From contig JAOUEW010000002.1 of the NCBI GenBank assembly GCA_029858505.1, positions 230,851 to 294,850 of the forward strand: DNA of 64,000 nt, written 5' to 3'. Each line of letters begins with the position of its first letter. The first letter of the stretch is position 1. The translations under genes were made by a program, and so were the position numbers. Source of the DNA: Deltaproteobacteria bacterium (GTDB lineage: Bacteria; SAR324; JACQKK01). The notes beneath the pieces were generated by a model. That model saw nothing but the letters and a program-made list of their open reading frames with translations, was not told the origin of the DNA and searched no databases. Positions 51,711-60,116 of this stretch are shown piece after piece.

Positions 51711-54422
51711 CTACTTGGCCAGGGCTTTTTCGTCGGATTTTTTCCGCTCGTCTTCTTCCCGTGATTCATCCTCGCGGCGGTCCGCCTTGCGGCGGTTGGA
51801 GGGGGCAGACTTAAACAACCCTGGGGCTTTCACCACGTTGTTGCGGCCCTGTTCTTTGGCGATGTACAGGCATTTGTCGGCGGCCTGCAGCAGGCCTTCT
51901 CCCGTTTCGGCGTCTTCGTTAAAGGTGGCCACCCCAAAACTGGCCGACACCATGCCTAGGGGCTGCTTCTCGCCGTTGGGGAAGGGGGTTTCCATCAGGG
52001 TGCGGCGGACCTTTTCGGCAATCACCACGGCCATGTCTTTGGCGGTTTCTGGCAGCACCACCACGAACTCCTCTCCACCGTAACGGGCGGCCAGGTCAGA
52101 GGCCCGCACGGCGTGGTTCAGCACCCTGGCCACCCCCCGCAGCACTTCGTCTCCCAGCTGGTGGCCGTTCGTGTCGTTGTAGTGCTTGAAGTTGTCGATG
52201 TCGAGCATGATCAGCGAGCAGGGCTTGTGGGTCTGGCGAGAGTAATTGACCTGGGTTTCCAAAAAGCCGTCGAAGTTTTTGCGGTTGGCCAGTTTGGTCA
52301 ACCCGTCGGTGAAGGCCTGCTTTTGGGCCTGGTCCATGTTTTGATGCAACGACTCTTGCCGCCGATGAGATTGAATCAGGGAACTGACCTTAAAGCGGAT
52401 GTCGAAGATGGAATAGGGCTTGGCCAAAAAGTCGGAAACGCCCCGCTCGGCGGCGATGGTGCGCTCGGCAAAATCGGTATACAGGCTGCTCACCGCCAGC
52501 ACGGGGCACACGTGGCGCCGGTCGGCCACCAGCGAGGCCACCAAGCGGTGGTTGCCCCATCCGGGTTCGTCTAGTTTGGGGTCCATCACCACCAGGTCGG
52601 GGCGGAAGTCCTCGTAGTTCTCCAAAAACTCGAAGGGGTCATCGGTTTCCAGCAGCACCGCGTCGTGCCACAGGTGCTCGATCACCCCGCGGATAATCAG
52701 CCGATCCATGTCTTGTTGGTCCAAAATCAGCACCCGGTTGGGGCGGTCTTCCCCTTCTTTTTGGGTGCGGGGCAGCAGGATAGACACCCGGGTGTGGTTG
52801 CGGTCCCGCAGGAACTGCAGAGAACCCTGGTATTGAGAAATCACTTTGCGGGCCAGGGGCAGGCCAATCAGAATGCCCATTTTGCCGTCTTCCGAGGAAT
52901 CTCGCCCCACCGAGGTAAGGGCCGGGCCAATGTAGCTGATCTCCAGATGGATCTGCTGGGCTTTTTCCATCAGCGACCCGCGAATTTTCAGGGGGATGCC
53001 CGGCTGGGCCGCCACGATGGCCTGCTCGAACAACAGATTGAACATCACCCGAAACCGGTCCGGGTCCCCCACCAGCAACAGGGGCTTTTTGGGGAATTCC
53101 ACTTCAATCGGCACGCCTTTTTTGGTGGCCCTAGCCCTGGTTTCTTTCAACACATCGGTGACCAGGTCTCCCAGGTTCAACTGGGTTTGGGTGCTGGCGG
53201 CATGGTTTACTTGCAGGTCAATCAGGTGGTTGATGTTTTCGGTGATGCTCTTCAGGTATCCCGCTTGTTCTTGGATCACTTCCAGGTGCTGCTGGGCGAT
53301 GTTGTCGTGGCGCAGGGTGTCGCGCTCGATGAGTTTGTTGACGTTGGAAACGATTTTTCGGATGGGGGAAGAAAGCTCGTCGGAAATAACGGTGAGGCTT
53401 TCCATTTTCAATTTGTCCGACCGCTGGAGTTCCTGGTAGGTGGCTTCCAGGTCCATTAGGGCTTTGCGAATTTCTTCGTTCTTGGTGGTGATGGCCTGCT
53501 CTTGGGCTTTTTGCAACGAGATATCGTTCAGCAGCAGGGCCACGGCCAAAAGCTCGCCGTCGGTGCCCAAAATGGGAGACACCGTGGTGTAAAAATAGAT
53601 GGGGTGGTCATCGGTTCCGCGAAAGACCCATTCGCCCTCCCACCCTTCCCCCAGTTTGTGGCGGGCGAAATCTCCCATGTCGAATTCTTTGAACAGCTCC
53701 GACAACCGGCGCCCAAGGGGGTTTTTAGAAACCGAATTGAAAAAATGATTGGCCGCGGGGTTGATGCGCTGAACGATACCCACCGGGTCGGTAATCAGCA
53801 CATAGTTCCGGCTGGTTTCCACTACCTTGGAGTACAGCAGCACTTCGTTCAGCCGTTCGGTGACTTCTCCCTCCAGCCGCATTTTGCTGCTGGACAACTC
53901 CTGGGCTTGGCGCACGGCGTCTTCATACAGTTTGGCCCGCAGAGAGGTCTCTTGCAGTTTGGCGGTCATGATGTGGGCGAAGGCCGACAGCAAATGGGCG
54001 GCCTGAATCGGCTTTTCGTTGATGGATTTCACCACCAGCGACGAAATGCGGATCAGTTGAGCGGGGCGTTCGGTGACCACATCGGCGGAACGGGGCTTAG
54101 AGCTGATCAGCGACAGCTCGCCAATCACGGACCCCAGGGTGTTGATGCGGATGATGAACTTGCCATCGGAGCGGACGGCCAGAGAGCCTTCCAGCAGAAA
54201 ATAGATATCTTCATCCACCTGACCTTCGCGGATGATGGTGTGCCCTTTGGGCACACTCATCCAAACGCCTTGGGCCAACACGCCTTGCAGCACATCCCGG
54301 CCCATGGTGTGGAAATAGGGACTCTGAATCAGGAGGGAGACACACTCCTCCAGCAGAACGGGGTCTTGATTCAGGTTTTGTTCCTGCACGGTCATGTGGT
54401 TTTCGCTTGAAGCAGGTGACAT
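51711..54422 (-). CDS. cNMP-binding/PAS/degenerate kinase/receiver/GGDEF signalling protein
   Basis: A 903-residue soluble protein with five modules. A cyclic-nucleotide-type domain (about 30-150: VPKGHTIIREGQVDEDIYFL, GSVIGELSLI), a coiled coil, a PAS (about 195-300), a kinase-like region (about 335-555), a receiver (about 570-690) and GGDEF (about 715-860). The H-box reads VISDELSSPIRK: Asp (D348) replaces the phosphoacceptor His, and the N-box has NLLFEQAIVAA, so the kinase core looks inactive. The receiver has LDQQDMD, an Asp in VVMDPKLD and FLAKPY, so phosphorylation by another kinase is possible. GGEEF (782-786) is intact with an RASD inhibitory site. The ATG at 54395 is also possible. 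A likely diguanylate cyclase responding to several inputs. Confidence 0.93.
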   Translation of the reverse strand: MSPASSENHMTVQEQNLNQDPVLLEECVSLLIQSPYFHTMGRDVLQGVLAQGVWMSVPKGHTIIREGQVDEDIYFLLEGSLAVRSDGKFIIRINTLGSVIGELSLISSKPRSADVVTERPAQLIRISSLVVKSINEKPIQAAHLLSAFAHIMTAKLQETSLRAKLYEDAVRQAQELSSSKMRLEGEVTERLNEVLLYSKVVETSRNYVLITDPVGIVQRINPAANHFFNSVSKNPLGRRLSELFKEFDMGDFARHKLGEGWEGEWVFRGTDDHPIYFYTTVSPILGTDGELLAVALLLNDISLQKAQEQAITTKNEEIRKALMDLEATYQELQRSDKLKMESLTVISDELSSPIRKIVSNVNKLIERDTLRHDNIAQQHLEVIQEQAGYLKSITENINHLIDLQVNHAASTQTQLNLGDLVTDVLKETRARATKKGVPIEVEFPKKPLLLVGDPDRFRVMFNLLFEQAIVAAQPGIPLKIRGSLMEKAQQIHLEISYIGPALTSVGRDSSEDGKMGILIGLPLARKVISQYQGSLQFLRDRNHTRVSILLPRTQKEGEDRPNRVLILDQQDMDRLIIRGVIEHLWHDAVLLETDDPFEFLENYEDFRPDLVVMDPKLDEPGWGNHRLVASLVADRRHVCPVLAVSSLYTDFAERTIAAERGVSDFLAKPYSIFDIRFKVSSLIQSHRRQESLHQNMDQAQKQAFTDGLTKLANRKNFDGFLETQVNYSRQTHKPCSLIMLDIDNFKHYNDTNGHQLGDEVLRGVARVLNHAVRASDLAARYGGEEFVVVLPETAKDMAVVIAEKVRRTLMETPFPNGEKQPLGMVSASFGVATFNEDAETGEGLLQAADKCLYIAKEQGRNNVVKAPGLFKSAPSNRRKADRREDESREEDERKKSDEKALAK

Positions 54423-54504
54423 AAAGCCAATTATTCAACTTATCATAATGAATAAAAATACTCAATTCTTGAAAGATGTTCCAGGTTTTTCTTTCGTAGT
54501 CCTT

Positions 54505-54552
54505 CCAATCTTCATGCCAATGTTCGTGCCAATCTTCATACCAATGTTCATG
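54505..54552. repeat. 12-bp tandem repeat, four units
   Basis: Four consecutive units of CCAATcTTCATg type (54505-54516, 54517-54528, 54529-54540, 54541-54552) in which positions 6, 10 and 12 vary; the pattern alternates, so it may also be read as two 24-bp units. It lies in the 284-bp AT-rich gap between the GGDEF gene start and the epmA stop. It is in frame with 12-bp periodicity and would code for a 4-residue repeat on either strand, but no credible gene contains it. Confidence 0.85.
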
Positions 54553-54706
54553 CCTATTCCGTTTATATTATATATTCTGACTAACCCTGTTTTTGCGGGT
54601 ATCCGTGGGGGGGCGCCAGACAGGATTCCAAGGGAAAGTTCTGGATCAGGGGTGGAATTCCGTTGCTGGGGGGGCCTGATCCAACCAAGATTTCCCCCCA
54701 ACTCGG

Positions 54707-55804
54707 TTAACGCTCGTCCCAGCCAAAGGTCATCACCTGCCCCACCGTTTGGGCGCCCCCCAACAGCATCACCAGCCGGTCCACCCCCAGCGCCATTCCA
54801 GCGGCGGGGGGCAGGCCTTCCTCCAGGGCCGCCAAAAAGCGTTCGTCCAGGGGCAGGGGGGGCATTCCCAGCCGCTGGCGGTGTTCCAGGTCGGCCAGGA
54901 AGCGGCGGCGCTGTTCGGTGGGGTCGGTCAGTTCTTCAAACCCATTGGCCAGTTCCACCCCGGCGATCAGCCATTCCATTCGTTGGGCGGTGTGGGGCTG
55001 ACCGGGGGTCAGTCGGGCCAAGCTGGCCAGGGGGGCGGGCCAATGGGTGACCAGCAGGGGGGCTTCCAGGCCCAGCCGGTGCTCCAAACGGTTCCAAAGC
55101 CGGAAGAAAGCCTGCTCAAAGTCCAACGGAAGGTCTTCTGTCATGCCAGCCTGCCGGGCGGCGGCCAGCAGTGCCGGGGCATCTACCGCTCCGTTTAAGG
55201 CGATTCCCAGGTGCTGGCGGAACAGGGCGTCCACGGTGACCTGGGCCATGGGGGGGGCAAGGTCTACCTCCACCGGTTGAGAGGACCGGACTCCACCCGC
55301 GGGCAGGTGCCAATGGCCGGGCACCACCTTCAGCCAGCGGCCGTCGCGGGCAGCCAGGGCCAGGGGGGCCAGCCTGGTGGTCAGGGCTTCCAGGTCGGCG
55401 GCCAGGGCATCCAGCCCCTCCCCGGCCCGGTACCACTCCAGCATGGTGAATTCTGGGTTGTGCAGGGGGCCCATTTCCCCCCCACGGAAAACCGGCCCCA
55501 GGCGGTACAGGCGGGGAAATCCCCCCACCAGCATTCGCTTTAGTTGAAACTCAGGGGAAGTGATCAGGTACTCCTGACCGCAGGAAAGGGGGGAAAATTG
55601 CGGCTCGGGGCTGGGGGCTTTCACCAGGGCGGGGGTGTCTACTTCCAGAAAACCCTGGCTGTGAAACCAAGCCCGGATCTCTCGGAGGATGTCTCCCCGC
55701 AGTTGCAACAGGGTTTGGCGGGTGGGCAGGCCAGCGCCCGCCGGTTGGTTCCAGCGGCGGGCGTCTCCCTGGGGCAAGGGGCGGGGGGGGAGGGAGGATG
55801 GCAT
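54707..55804 (-). CDS. epmA: EF-P lysine ligase (EpmA/PoxA/GenX)
   Basis: A lysyl-tRNA-synthetase paralogue without anticodon domain that attaches (R)-beta-lysine to EF-P. 365 residues from the ATG at 55804; a TTG at 55816 is in frame. Class II motifs: FLEVDTPALVKAPSPEPQF, PEFQLKRMLVGGFPRLYRLG then FRGGEMGPLHNPEFTMLEWY (motif 2), and GMALGVDRLVMLLGGA (motif 3). The short C-terminus with no anticodon-binding part separates it from LysS. It follows efp by 21 bp on the same strand, which fits the ligase-substrate pair. epmB (lysine 2,3-aminomutase), which supplies beta-lysine, is not in the window. Confidence 0.95.
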   Translation of the reverse strand: MPSSLPPRPLPQGDARRWNQPAGAGLPTRQTLLQLRGDILREIRAWFHSQGFLEVDTPALVKAPSPEPQFSPLSCGQEYLITSPEFQLKRMLVGGFPRLYRLGPVFRGGEMGPLHNPEFTMLEWYRAGEGLDALAADLEALTTRLAPLALAARDGRWLKVVPGHWHLPAGGVRSSQPVEVDLAPPMAQVTVDALFRQHLGIALNGAVDAPALLAAARQAGMTEDLPLDFEQAFFRLWNRLEHRLGLEAPLLVTHWPAPLASLARLTPGQPHTAQRMEWLIAGVELANGFEELTDPTEQRRRFLADLEHRQRLGMPPLPLDERFLAALEEGLPPAAGMALGVDRLVMLLGGAQTVGQVMTFGWDER

Positions 55805-55825
55805 GGTGCCGGGCAAGGAATGGGG

Positions 55826-56389
55826 TTATCCCTTCACCCGTTCCACGTATTCTCCGGTGCGGGTGTCGATCTTGAGCTTGTCGCCGGTTTCCACGAACAG
55901 GGGCACGCTGATGATGGCGCCGGTTTCTAGGGTGGCGGGCTTCTTGGCGCCGGTCACGGTGTCTCCCTTCACGCCGGGGTCGGTTTGGGTGACCAGTAAA
56001 TGCACAAAGTTGGGGAAGGACAAACTGACCGGCTGGCCCTTAAACAGCAGCACCATGATGACCATGTTCTCTTGCAAGAACCGGTAGTCTTCATCCACCA
56101 CTTTTTCCGGAACGGCGTATTGCTCGAAGTTCCCTTGATCCATGAAGTGGAAGCCCTCTTCATTTTTATACAGGAACTGCATTTCCCGTTCTTCCATGTC
56201 GGCGGGCTTGAGTTTTTCGCCGGATTTGTAAGTCTTATCAAGCACCGATCCGGTAACCAGGTTTTTGATCCGGGTGCGGGTGAAGGCGTTGCCTTTGCCA
56301 GGCTTGACGAATTGGAAGTCCACCACCACATAGGGGTCGCCGTCAATTTCAACTTTCAGCCCTTTGCGGATATCGGAAGTTTCGTACAC
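55826..56389 (-). CDS. efp: Translation elongation factor P
   Basis: Relieves ribosome stalling at polyproline stretches. The GTG at 56389 gives the canonical YETSDIRKGLKVEIDG start and 187 residues, with AAGGA 6 nt upstream; an ATG at 56449 adds 20 non-homologous residues. The modifiable lysine is K32 in FVKPGKGNAFTRTR, in the tip loop and in the same context as the beta-lysylated K34 of E. coli EF-P. GDTVTGAKKPATLETGAII and VDTRTGEYV appear in the C-terminal domains. Paired with epmA downstream. Confidence 0.96.
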   Translation of the reverse strand: MYETSDIRKGLKVEIDGDPYVVVDFQFVKPGKGNAFTRTRIKNLVTGSVLDKTYKSGEKLKPADMEEREMQFLYKNEEGFHFMDQGNFEQYAVPEKVVDEDYRFLQENMVIMVLLFKGQPVSLSFPNFVHLLVTQTDPGVKGDTVTGAKKPATLETGAIISVPLFVETGDKLKIDTRTGEYVERVKG

Positions 56390-56499
56390 GGAAGGTCCTT
56401 GGGTAGGGGTGTGTTCAAGGGTGACCCTATATTCACCCATAAATTTCACGGGCTTTCAATGGGTATTTTTGCTTGGGGCCAATCTGGGGTTTGCTTGGA

Positions 56500-57147
56500 T
56501 TATTGGGGTTGAAAGGCCCCAGACCCGTCGAATCCGTTGCATAATTCCAGGGGTTTTCCCGGCAAGGTGGGCTTCCAGCCCACCTCTACGTCTTGGGCGT
56601 TCAACTGCCGCCGGATTTCTCGAAACAGCTCAAAGCTGTCTCCCGTGACCCAGAAAAAGTAGTAAAACCGCTGGCGGGGAAACTCTTTTTGGAAGCGGCT
56701 CCAGCGGCTGCCGGGTTGTTGGGCGGCCAGCCAGGTTTCTCCGGCCTGGGGGCGGGGAACCATTTCTAGGCAGTACACATGGTTGGTCACGGGAAAAAAA
56801 CGGATGGACATTTCGTCTTGGGTGAATTCCAGGGGGTATTGTTCTCCCTTGCCGGTGTGGGCGGCCAGCTTGGTGAACATGGGGCGAAGGTCTAGGGCCA
56901 ATACGCGGTTCCCCCGAATAAAGAAATACACCGGGCCTTTGTGGGTGGGGTGAGACCAGGGCACATCCACCAGCACTGGGGGGGCCTCTTGGGGAGAGGA
57001 GGTGTTTTCTCCGCTGCCAGCTCCCTCGTGCATGGCCAGCAGGGCCATGAACACCGCCAAAATGATGAGAATCCCCACGTTGTTGGTGACAATATCCACC
57101 AGGGAATCAAGGCCAATCAGGGTGTGTTTGTCTTTGCGGCGGCGCAT
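56500..57147 (-). CDS. ExbD/TolR-like protein, first of two
   Basis: A 215-residue protein. A single N-terminal helix carries the proton-site Asp: D18 in LDSLVDIVTNN, followed by VGILIILAVFMALLAM. In ExbD/TolR/MotB stator subunits that Asp conducts protons together with the ExbB-type partner. The periplasmic region (about 40-215) is unusually long and has an aromatic-rich segment (RQRFYYFFWVTG) and no peptidoglycan-binding motif. Coded 4 bp from the second ExbD-like gene, in the operon order exbB-like, second, first. The ATG at 57147 is chosen over 57210, which would overlap the other gene. Confidence 0.78.
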   Translation of the reverse strand: MRRRKDKHTLIGLDSLVDIVTNNVGILIILAVFMALLAMHEGAGSGENTSSPQEAPPVLVDVPWSHPTHKGPVYFFIRGNRVLALDLRPMFTKLAAHTGKGEQYPLEFTQDEMSIRFFPVTNHVYCLEMVPRPQAGETWLAAQQPGSRWSRFQKEFPRQRFYYFFWVTGDSFELFREIRRQLNAQDVEVGWKPTLPGKPLELCNGFDGSGAFQPQ

Positions 57148-57151
57148 GGGT

Positions 57152-57757
57152 TCAGCCCGATAGGTTGCGGTAGGGGATTTCCCAGCCTTCCAGCATGGGT
57201 TCAAGCCCAACCTTCAGGCGGCTGGTGGTTTCCAGCAGATAGGCCGCTAGGTCGTAGGTCTCGGTGCCGTCGGAGAACACCAGCAGAATGGGGTAGGATT
57301 CCTTGCCCTGGGACCTCCGCCAGCGGATGTTGTCCAGCTCGATGTCTTGCAGCTGGCGGGTAAACGAGTGATCGAAGGCGCTTTCGTTTTGAATCATGCT
57401 TTTCAGCACCAGCCATAGTTGAAAGCGGTCGGCCCCCCGCCCCAGTTGGCGCATGCCTTCGGCTTCCAGGGTTTTCACCAAGCGGGCTTCCCTCCGCAAG
57501 GCGTCGAGGCTGAACTGCACGGGCTTTCCCTGGGGAGAGTGGATAACCAGTCGGTCCTTTCGGCATTCCACCAACACTGGCTGCACGTATTCCGGGGCGC
57601 CGACCCAGCGCACTTTCACCGGCCTGGGGCGCTCGTGGGCCGAAGACTGGGCCTTGCTGATCATCAAAAAGGTGATGGCCAGGAAGGAAAGAATGCCCAT
57701 GGTGTTCAGCAGAACACTAAGAAACGGGAACAGGGATACCGGATTCCGGTGGCGCAT
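57152..57757 (-). CDS. ExbD-like protein lacking the membrane Asp, second of two
   Basis: A 201-residue protein of the same architecture as its neighbour: a short positive N-terminus, one helix (SLFPFLSVLLNTMG then ILSFLAITFLMI), and a periplasmic domain of about 160 residues. At the position of the proton-carrying Asp it has Ser (S14 in FPFLSVLLN), so it cannot take part in proton transfer. The periplasmic domain includes LWLVLKSMIQNESAFDHSF and a C-terminal FSDGTETYDLAAYLLETTS. It starts 9 bp downstream of the ExbB-like gene's stop. Confidence 0.75.
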   Translation of the reverse strand: MRHRNPVSLFPFLSVLLNTMGILSFLAITFLMISKAQSSAHERPRPVKVRWVGAPEYVQPVLVECRKDRLVIHSPQGKPVQFSLDALRREARLVKTLEAEGMRQLGRGADRFQLWLVLKSMIQNESAFDHSFTRQLQDIELDNIRWRRSQGKESYPILLVFSDGTETYDLAAYLLETTSRLKVGLEPMLEGWEIPYRNLSG

Positions 57758-57765
57758 GGGAGAGC

Positions 57766-58884
57766 TTATTCCGCCGAGGGGTCGGCGGCTGAACGAGGGG
57801 GCCGGGGGTCTCCCAGGCCGTCGGTAAAGTCTTTAATCAGGTGTTGGGCGCCTTCCATTTGGCTGGAGAGCATCTGGGTTTTCAGGGTTAACCCTTGAAC
57901 CACCGGCTCCATTTGCCCCAGCCAAGTTTGAGAAAGCCGCACCAGGCGCTCCAGGTGGTCGTTGTAGGCTTCGGCCACCGGTTCGGCAGAGGGGTGCAGG
58001 TGCAGGTTGGGCATGACCTGCCCCAAGCAAAATTCTTCCGCGGCCATCAGCAGTTCTTCTTCATCGCGTTGCAGCAAAGAAGCCGCCAGCATGACTGGAA
58101 TGACCAGCACCAGGGCCACGAAGGTGGTGTTGAAGGCCACCGCCAGCCCAGAGGTCACCCCCCCCAGGGCGGTGCGCATTTGGGTGGTAAACTGGGCGCC
58201 GCCCTCGGCGGTTTGGATGAAGGAAGAAAACTCAGCCACGGCGTCGGCAATCCCCAGCACGGTGCCAATGAACCCCAAGATGGGAATGGCCCAAATAAAC
58301 ACGTTCACGATGGCATAGGCGCTTTCCATCTTCCGCAGGTCAATTTCTCCCTGATAGCTGAGCAGACCGCTCAGGCCGTCTTTTCCTGGCATGCCCCGGG
58401 CATCGTGCACCATGCGGGTCACCCGGCGGAAAAAGACCGAGTCACGGTAGCGGCCGCGCACCGAGGCCCCCAGAATCCGGTCCAGTTCTTCCAATTGGGC
58501 ATCTAGGGTTTTGGCGTAAATTCCTGGCGCCAGCAGGGCGGTGACTTCCTTGCTTTGAAAGGCTTGGCGCACGGCCACTTCTTGGCGGAAGGCCCGCCAC
58601 ATGAAGAACACGGTGAACAGGCTCCACAGGGTCAGCCACAAAATGGTTTGCGAGACCCAGTTGTCGAACAATCCGAACACCCATTTGCCCTCCAGCAGGG
58701 GCATGGGAAACACCTCGAAGATCACGGCGGTGGCCACCAGGGCCAGAAAAAACCCCTTTACCAAGCCCATCCGGTCAAACCCCCGCTCTTCTCCGGGAGA
58801 ATGCGTGGGGCGGCGGGAGCCGCCCGTCAGACGGCCAAGGCGCCCAAGGGCGGCGGAAAGAAACGAAGCGCGGGAAGTGTTCAT
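57766..58884 (-). CDS. MotA/TolQ/ExbB-family proton channel
   Basis: A 372-residue polytopic protein. It starts at the ATG at 58884; 58926 is in frame. Helices at about 42-60 and 75-95, then a cytoplasmic region (about 96-200), then the family's double helix: IVNVFIWAIPILGFIGTVLG and GLAVAFNTTFVALVLVIPVM, where ILGFIGTVLG and GLAVAFNTTFVAL are the conserved MotA/TolQ/ExbB blocks. A long C-terminal coiled tail follows. It forms a unit with the two ExbD-like proteins downstream. Upstream, only 46 bp separates it from fliQ on the same strand. Confidence 0.9.
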   Translation of the reverse strand: MNTSRASFLSAALGRLGRLTGGSRRPTHSPGEERGFDRMGLVKGFFLALVATAVIFEVFPMPLLEGKWVFGLFDNWVSQTILWLTLWSLFTVFFMWRAFRQEVAVRQAFQSKEVTALLAPGIYAKTLDAQLEELDRILGASVRGRYRDSVFFRRVTRMVHDARGMPGKDGLSGLLSYQGEIDLRKMESAYAIVNVFIWAIPILGFIGTVLGIADAVAEFSSFIQTAEGGAQFTTQMRTALGGVTSGLAVAFNTTFVALVLVIPVMLAASLLQRDEEELLMAAEEFCLGQVMPNLHLHPSAEPVAEAYNDHLERLVRLSQTWLGQMEPVVQGLTLKTQMLSSQMEGAQHLIKDFTDGLGDPRPPRSAADPSAE

Positions 58885-58929
58885 GGGCGGTGCGGGATGG
58901 TTGGGCTGAAGGTTTGGGCCTGCCAAGCG

Positions 58930-59199
58930 TTACCGGACGATCTGGGGGATCATCCGAAACACGTTTCGGGTGAAAGTGGTGATGGTATCGAGCAGCCAGG
59001 GAAAGGTGACCAAAATGGCCAGCATCACCCCAATCATTTTGGGAATGATGGCCAGGGTCATTTCTTGAATTTGGGTGACGGCCTGAAACAGCGAGACCGC
59101 CAGCCCGATCACCAGGGCCGCGGCCAGGGGGGGCAACGACAGCAAGAAGGCCACCCACATGGCCTCTCGCCCAAAGTTGATCACGAATTCTTGGGTCAT
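58930..59199 (-). CDS. fliQ: Flagellar export protein FliQ
   Basis: An 89-residue two-helix component of the flagellar type III export gate. It matches the family start FVINFGREAMWVAFLL and the conserved middle LAVSLFQAVTQIQEMTL and IIPKMIGVMLAILVTFPWLL. Helices at about 16-37 and 50-72. Encoded 68 bp downstream of fliP, in the classical order. fliR, which usually follows, is missing; the ExbB-like gene comes next. Confidence 0.95.
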   Translation of the reverse strand: MTQEFVINFGREAMWVAFLLSLPPLAAALVIGLAVSLFQAVTQIQEMTLAIIPKMIGVMLAILVTFPWLLDTITTFTRNVFRMIPQIVR

Positions 59200-59267
59200 G
59201 GGCGGGTTCGGGTTGAACGGTTGGGTGTAGGGCCGAGTGGTCTACGGGTTGTTTTGCTGGCGGTTGC

Positions 59268-60113
59268 CTACCCGCCCCGCACCATGAAACTTTCGGCCAA
59301 GGATCCAATGATCAGGTTCCAGCCATCCACCAGCACAAACAGCATTAATTTGAGGGGGAGGGATATCATGACCGGCGGCAGCATCATCATCCCCATGCTC
59401 ATCAACACCGAGGCTACCACAAGATCCACCACCAGAAAAGGAATATACAGAATGAACCCGATTTGGAAGGCGGTTTTCAACTCGCCGATCATGAAGGCTG
59501 GCACCATCACGTAAAACGGAACGTCGGACACGTTTTTGGGCCGGGGGATGTTGGCCAGCCGGATAAACAGCGCCAAGTCTTTTTCCCTGGTAAACCGCCC
59601 CATGAATTTCTTCATGGGATCGGCGGCTTTGTCTAGCGCTTCGGATTGAGAGATGCGTTTGTCGAGATAGGGCTTCAGGGCGTGTTCGTTCACGTCGTTC
59701 CAGGTGGGCTGCATGATGAAGAAGGTGAGGAACAACGCCAACCCGGCCAGCACCTGGTTGGGGGGGGTTTGCTGGGTGCCCAGGGCCTGGCGCAGAAACG
59801 CCAGCACAATGATGATGCGGATGAACGAGGTGGTCATGATCATGATGGCCGGTGCCAGGGTGAGCACCGTCAACAGAAACACCACCTGCAGGGTAGAGGC
59901 CACCTGATCGGGGGAGTTGGCCTTTCCCACCGAGATGTTGATGCCGGGAATGGGGGTTTGGGCCAGGGCCGCCGGGGTGAACAACCACAACGATAGCAAC
60001 ACGATTCCAGCCAGGGTACCGGTCAGCCAAAGCCAAGGGGGCCCTGCCCGGTGAGGGGGGAACACACGGCTGGTGAAGAAACGGAAAATGGCGGCGATAG
60101 AGGATGGGATCAT
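59268..60113 (-). CDS. fliP: Flagellar export protein FliP
   Basis: A 281-residue export-gate core protein with a cleavable-looking signal (about residues 29-51, GTLAGIVLLSLWLFTPAALA) and four further helices. Diagnostic blocks are LAPAIMIMTTSFIRIIIVLA, LRQALGTQQTPPNQVLAGLALF, ENRPK-type VPAFMIGELKTAFQIGF, and MSMGMMMLPPVMISLPLKLM. The stop at 59268 leaves 68 bp to fliQ. The start at 60113 is 3 bp after the fliO stop. Confidence 0.96.
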   Translation of the reverse strand: MIPSSIAAIFRFFTSRVFPPHRAGPPWLWLTGTLAGIVLLSLWLFTPAALAQTPIPGINISVGKANSPDQVASTLQVVFLLTVLTLAPAIMIMTTSFIRIIIVLAFLRQALGTQQTPPNQVLAGLALFLTFFIMQPTWNDVNEHALKPYLDKRISQSEALDKAADPMKKFMGRFTREKDLALFIRLANIPRPKNVSDVPFYVMVPAFMIGELKTAFQIGFILYIPFLVVDLVVASVLMSMGMMMLPPVMISLPLKLMLFVLVDGWNLIIGSLAESFMVRGG

Positions 60114-60116
60114 GGG

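Noticed and set aside
54394-55050. Plus-strand frame containing the 12-bp repeat as a peptide repeat
   Set aside because: It runs antisense into epmA, lacks family similarity and has no ribosome site; the repeat is better treated as DNA.
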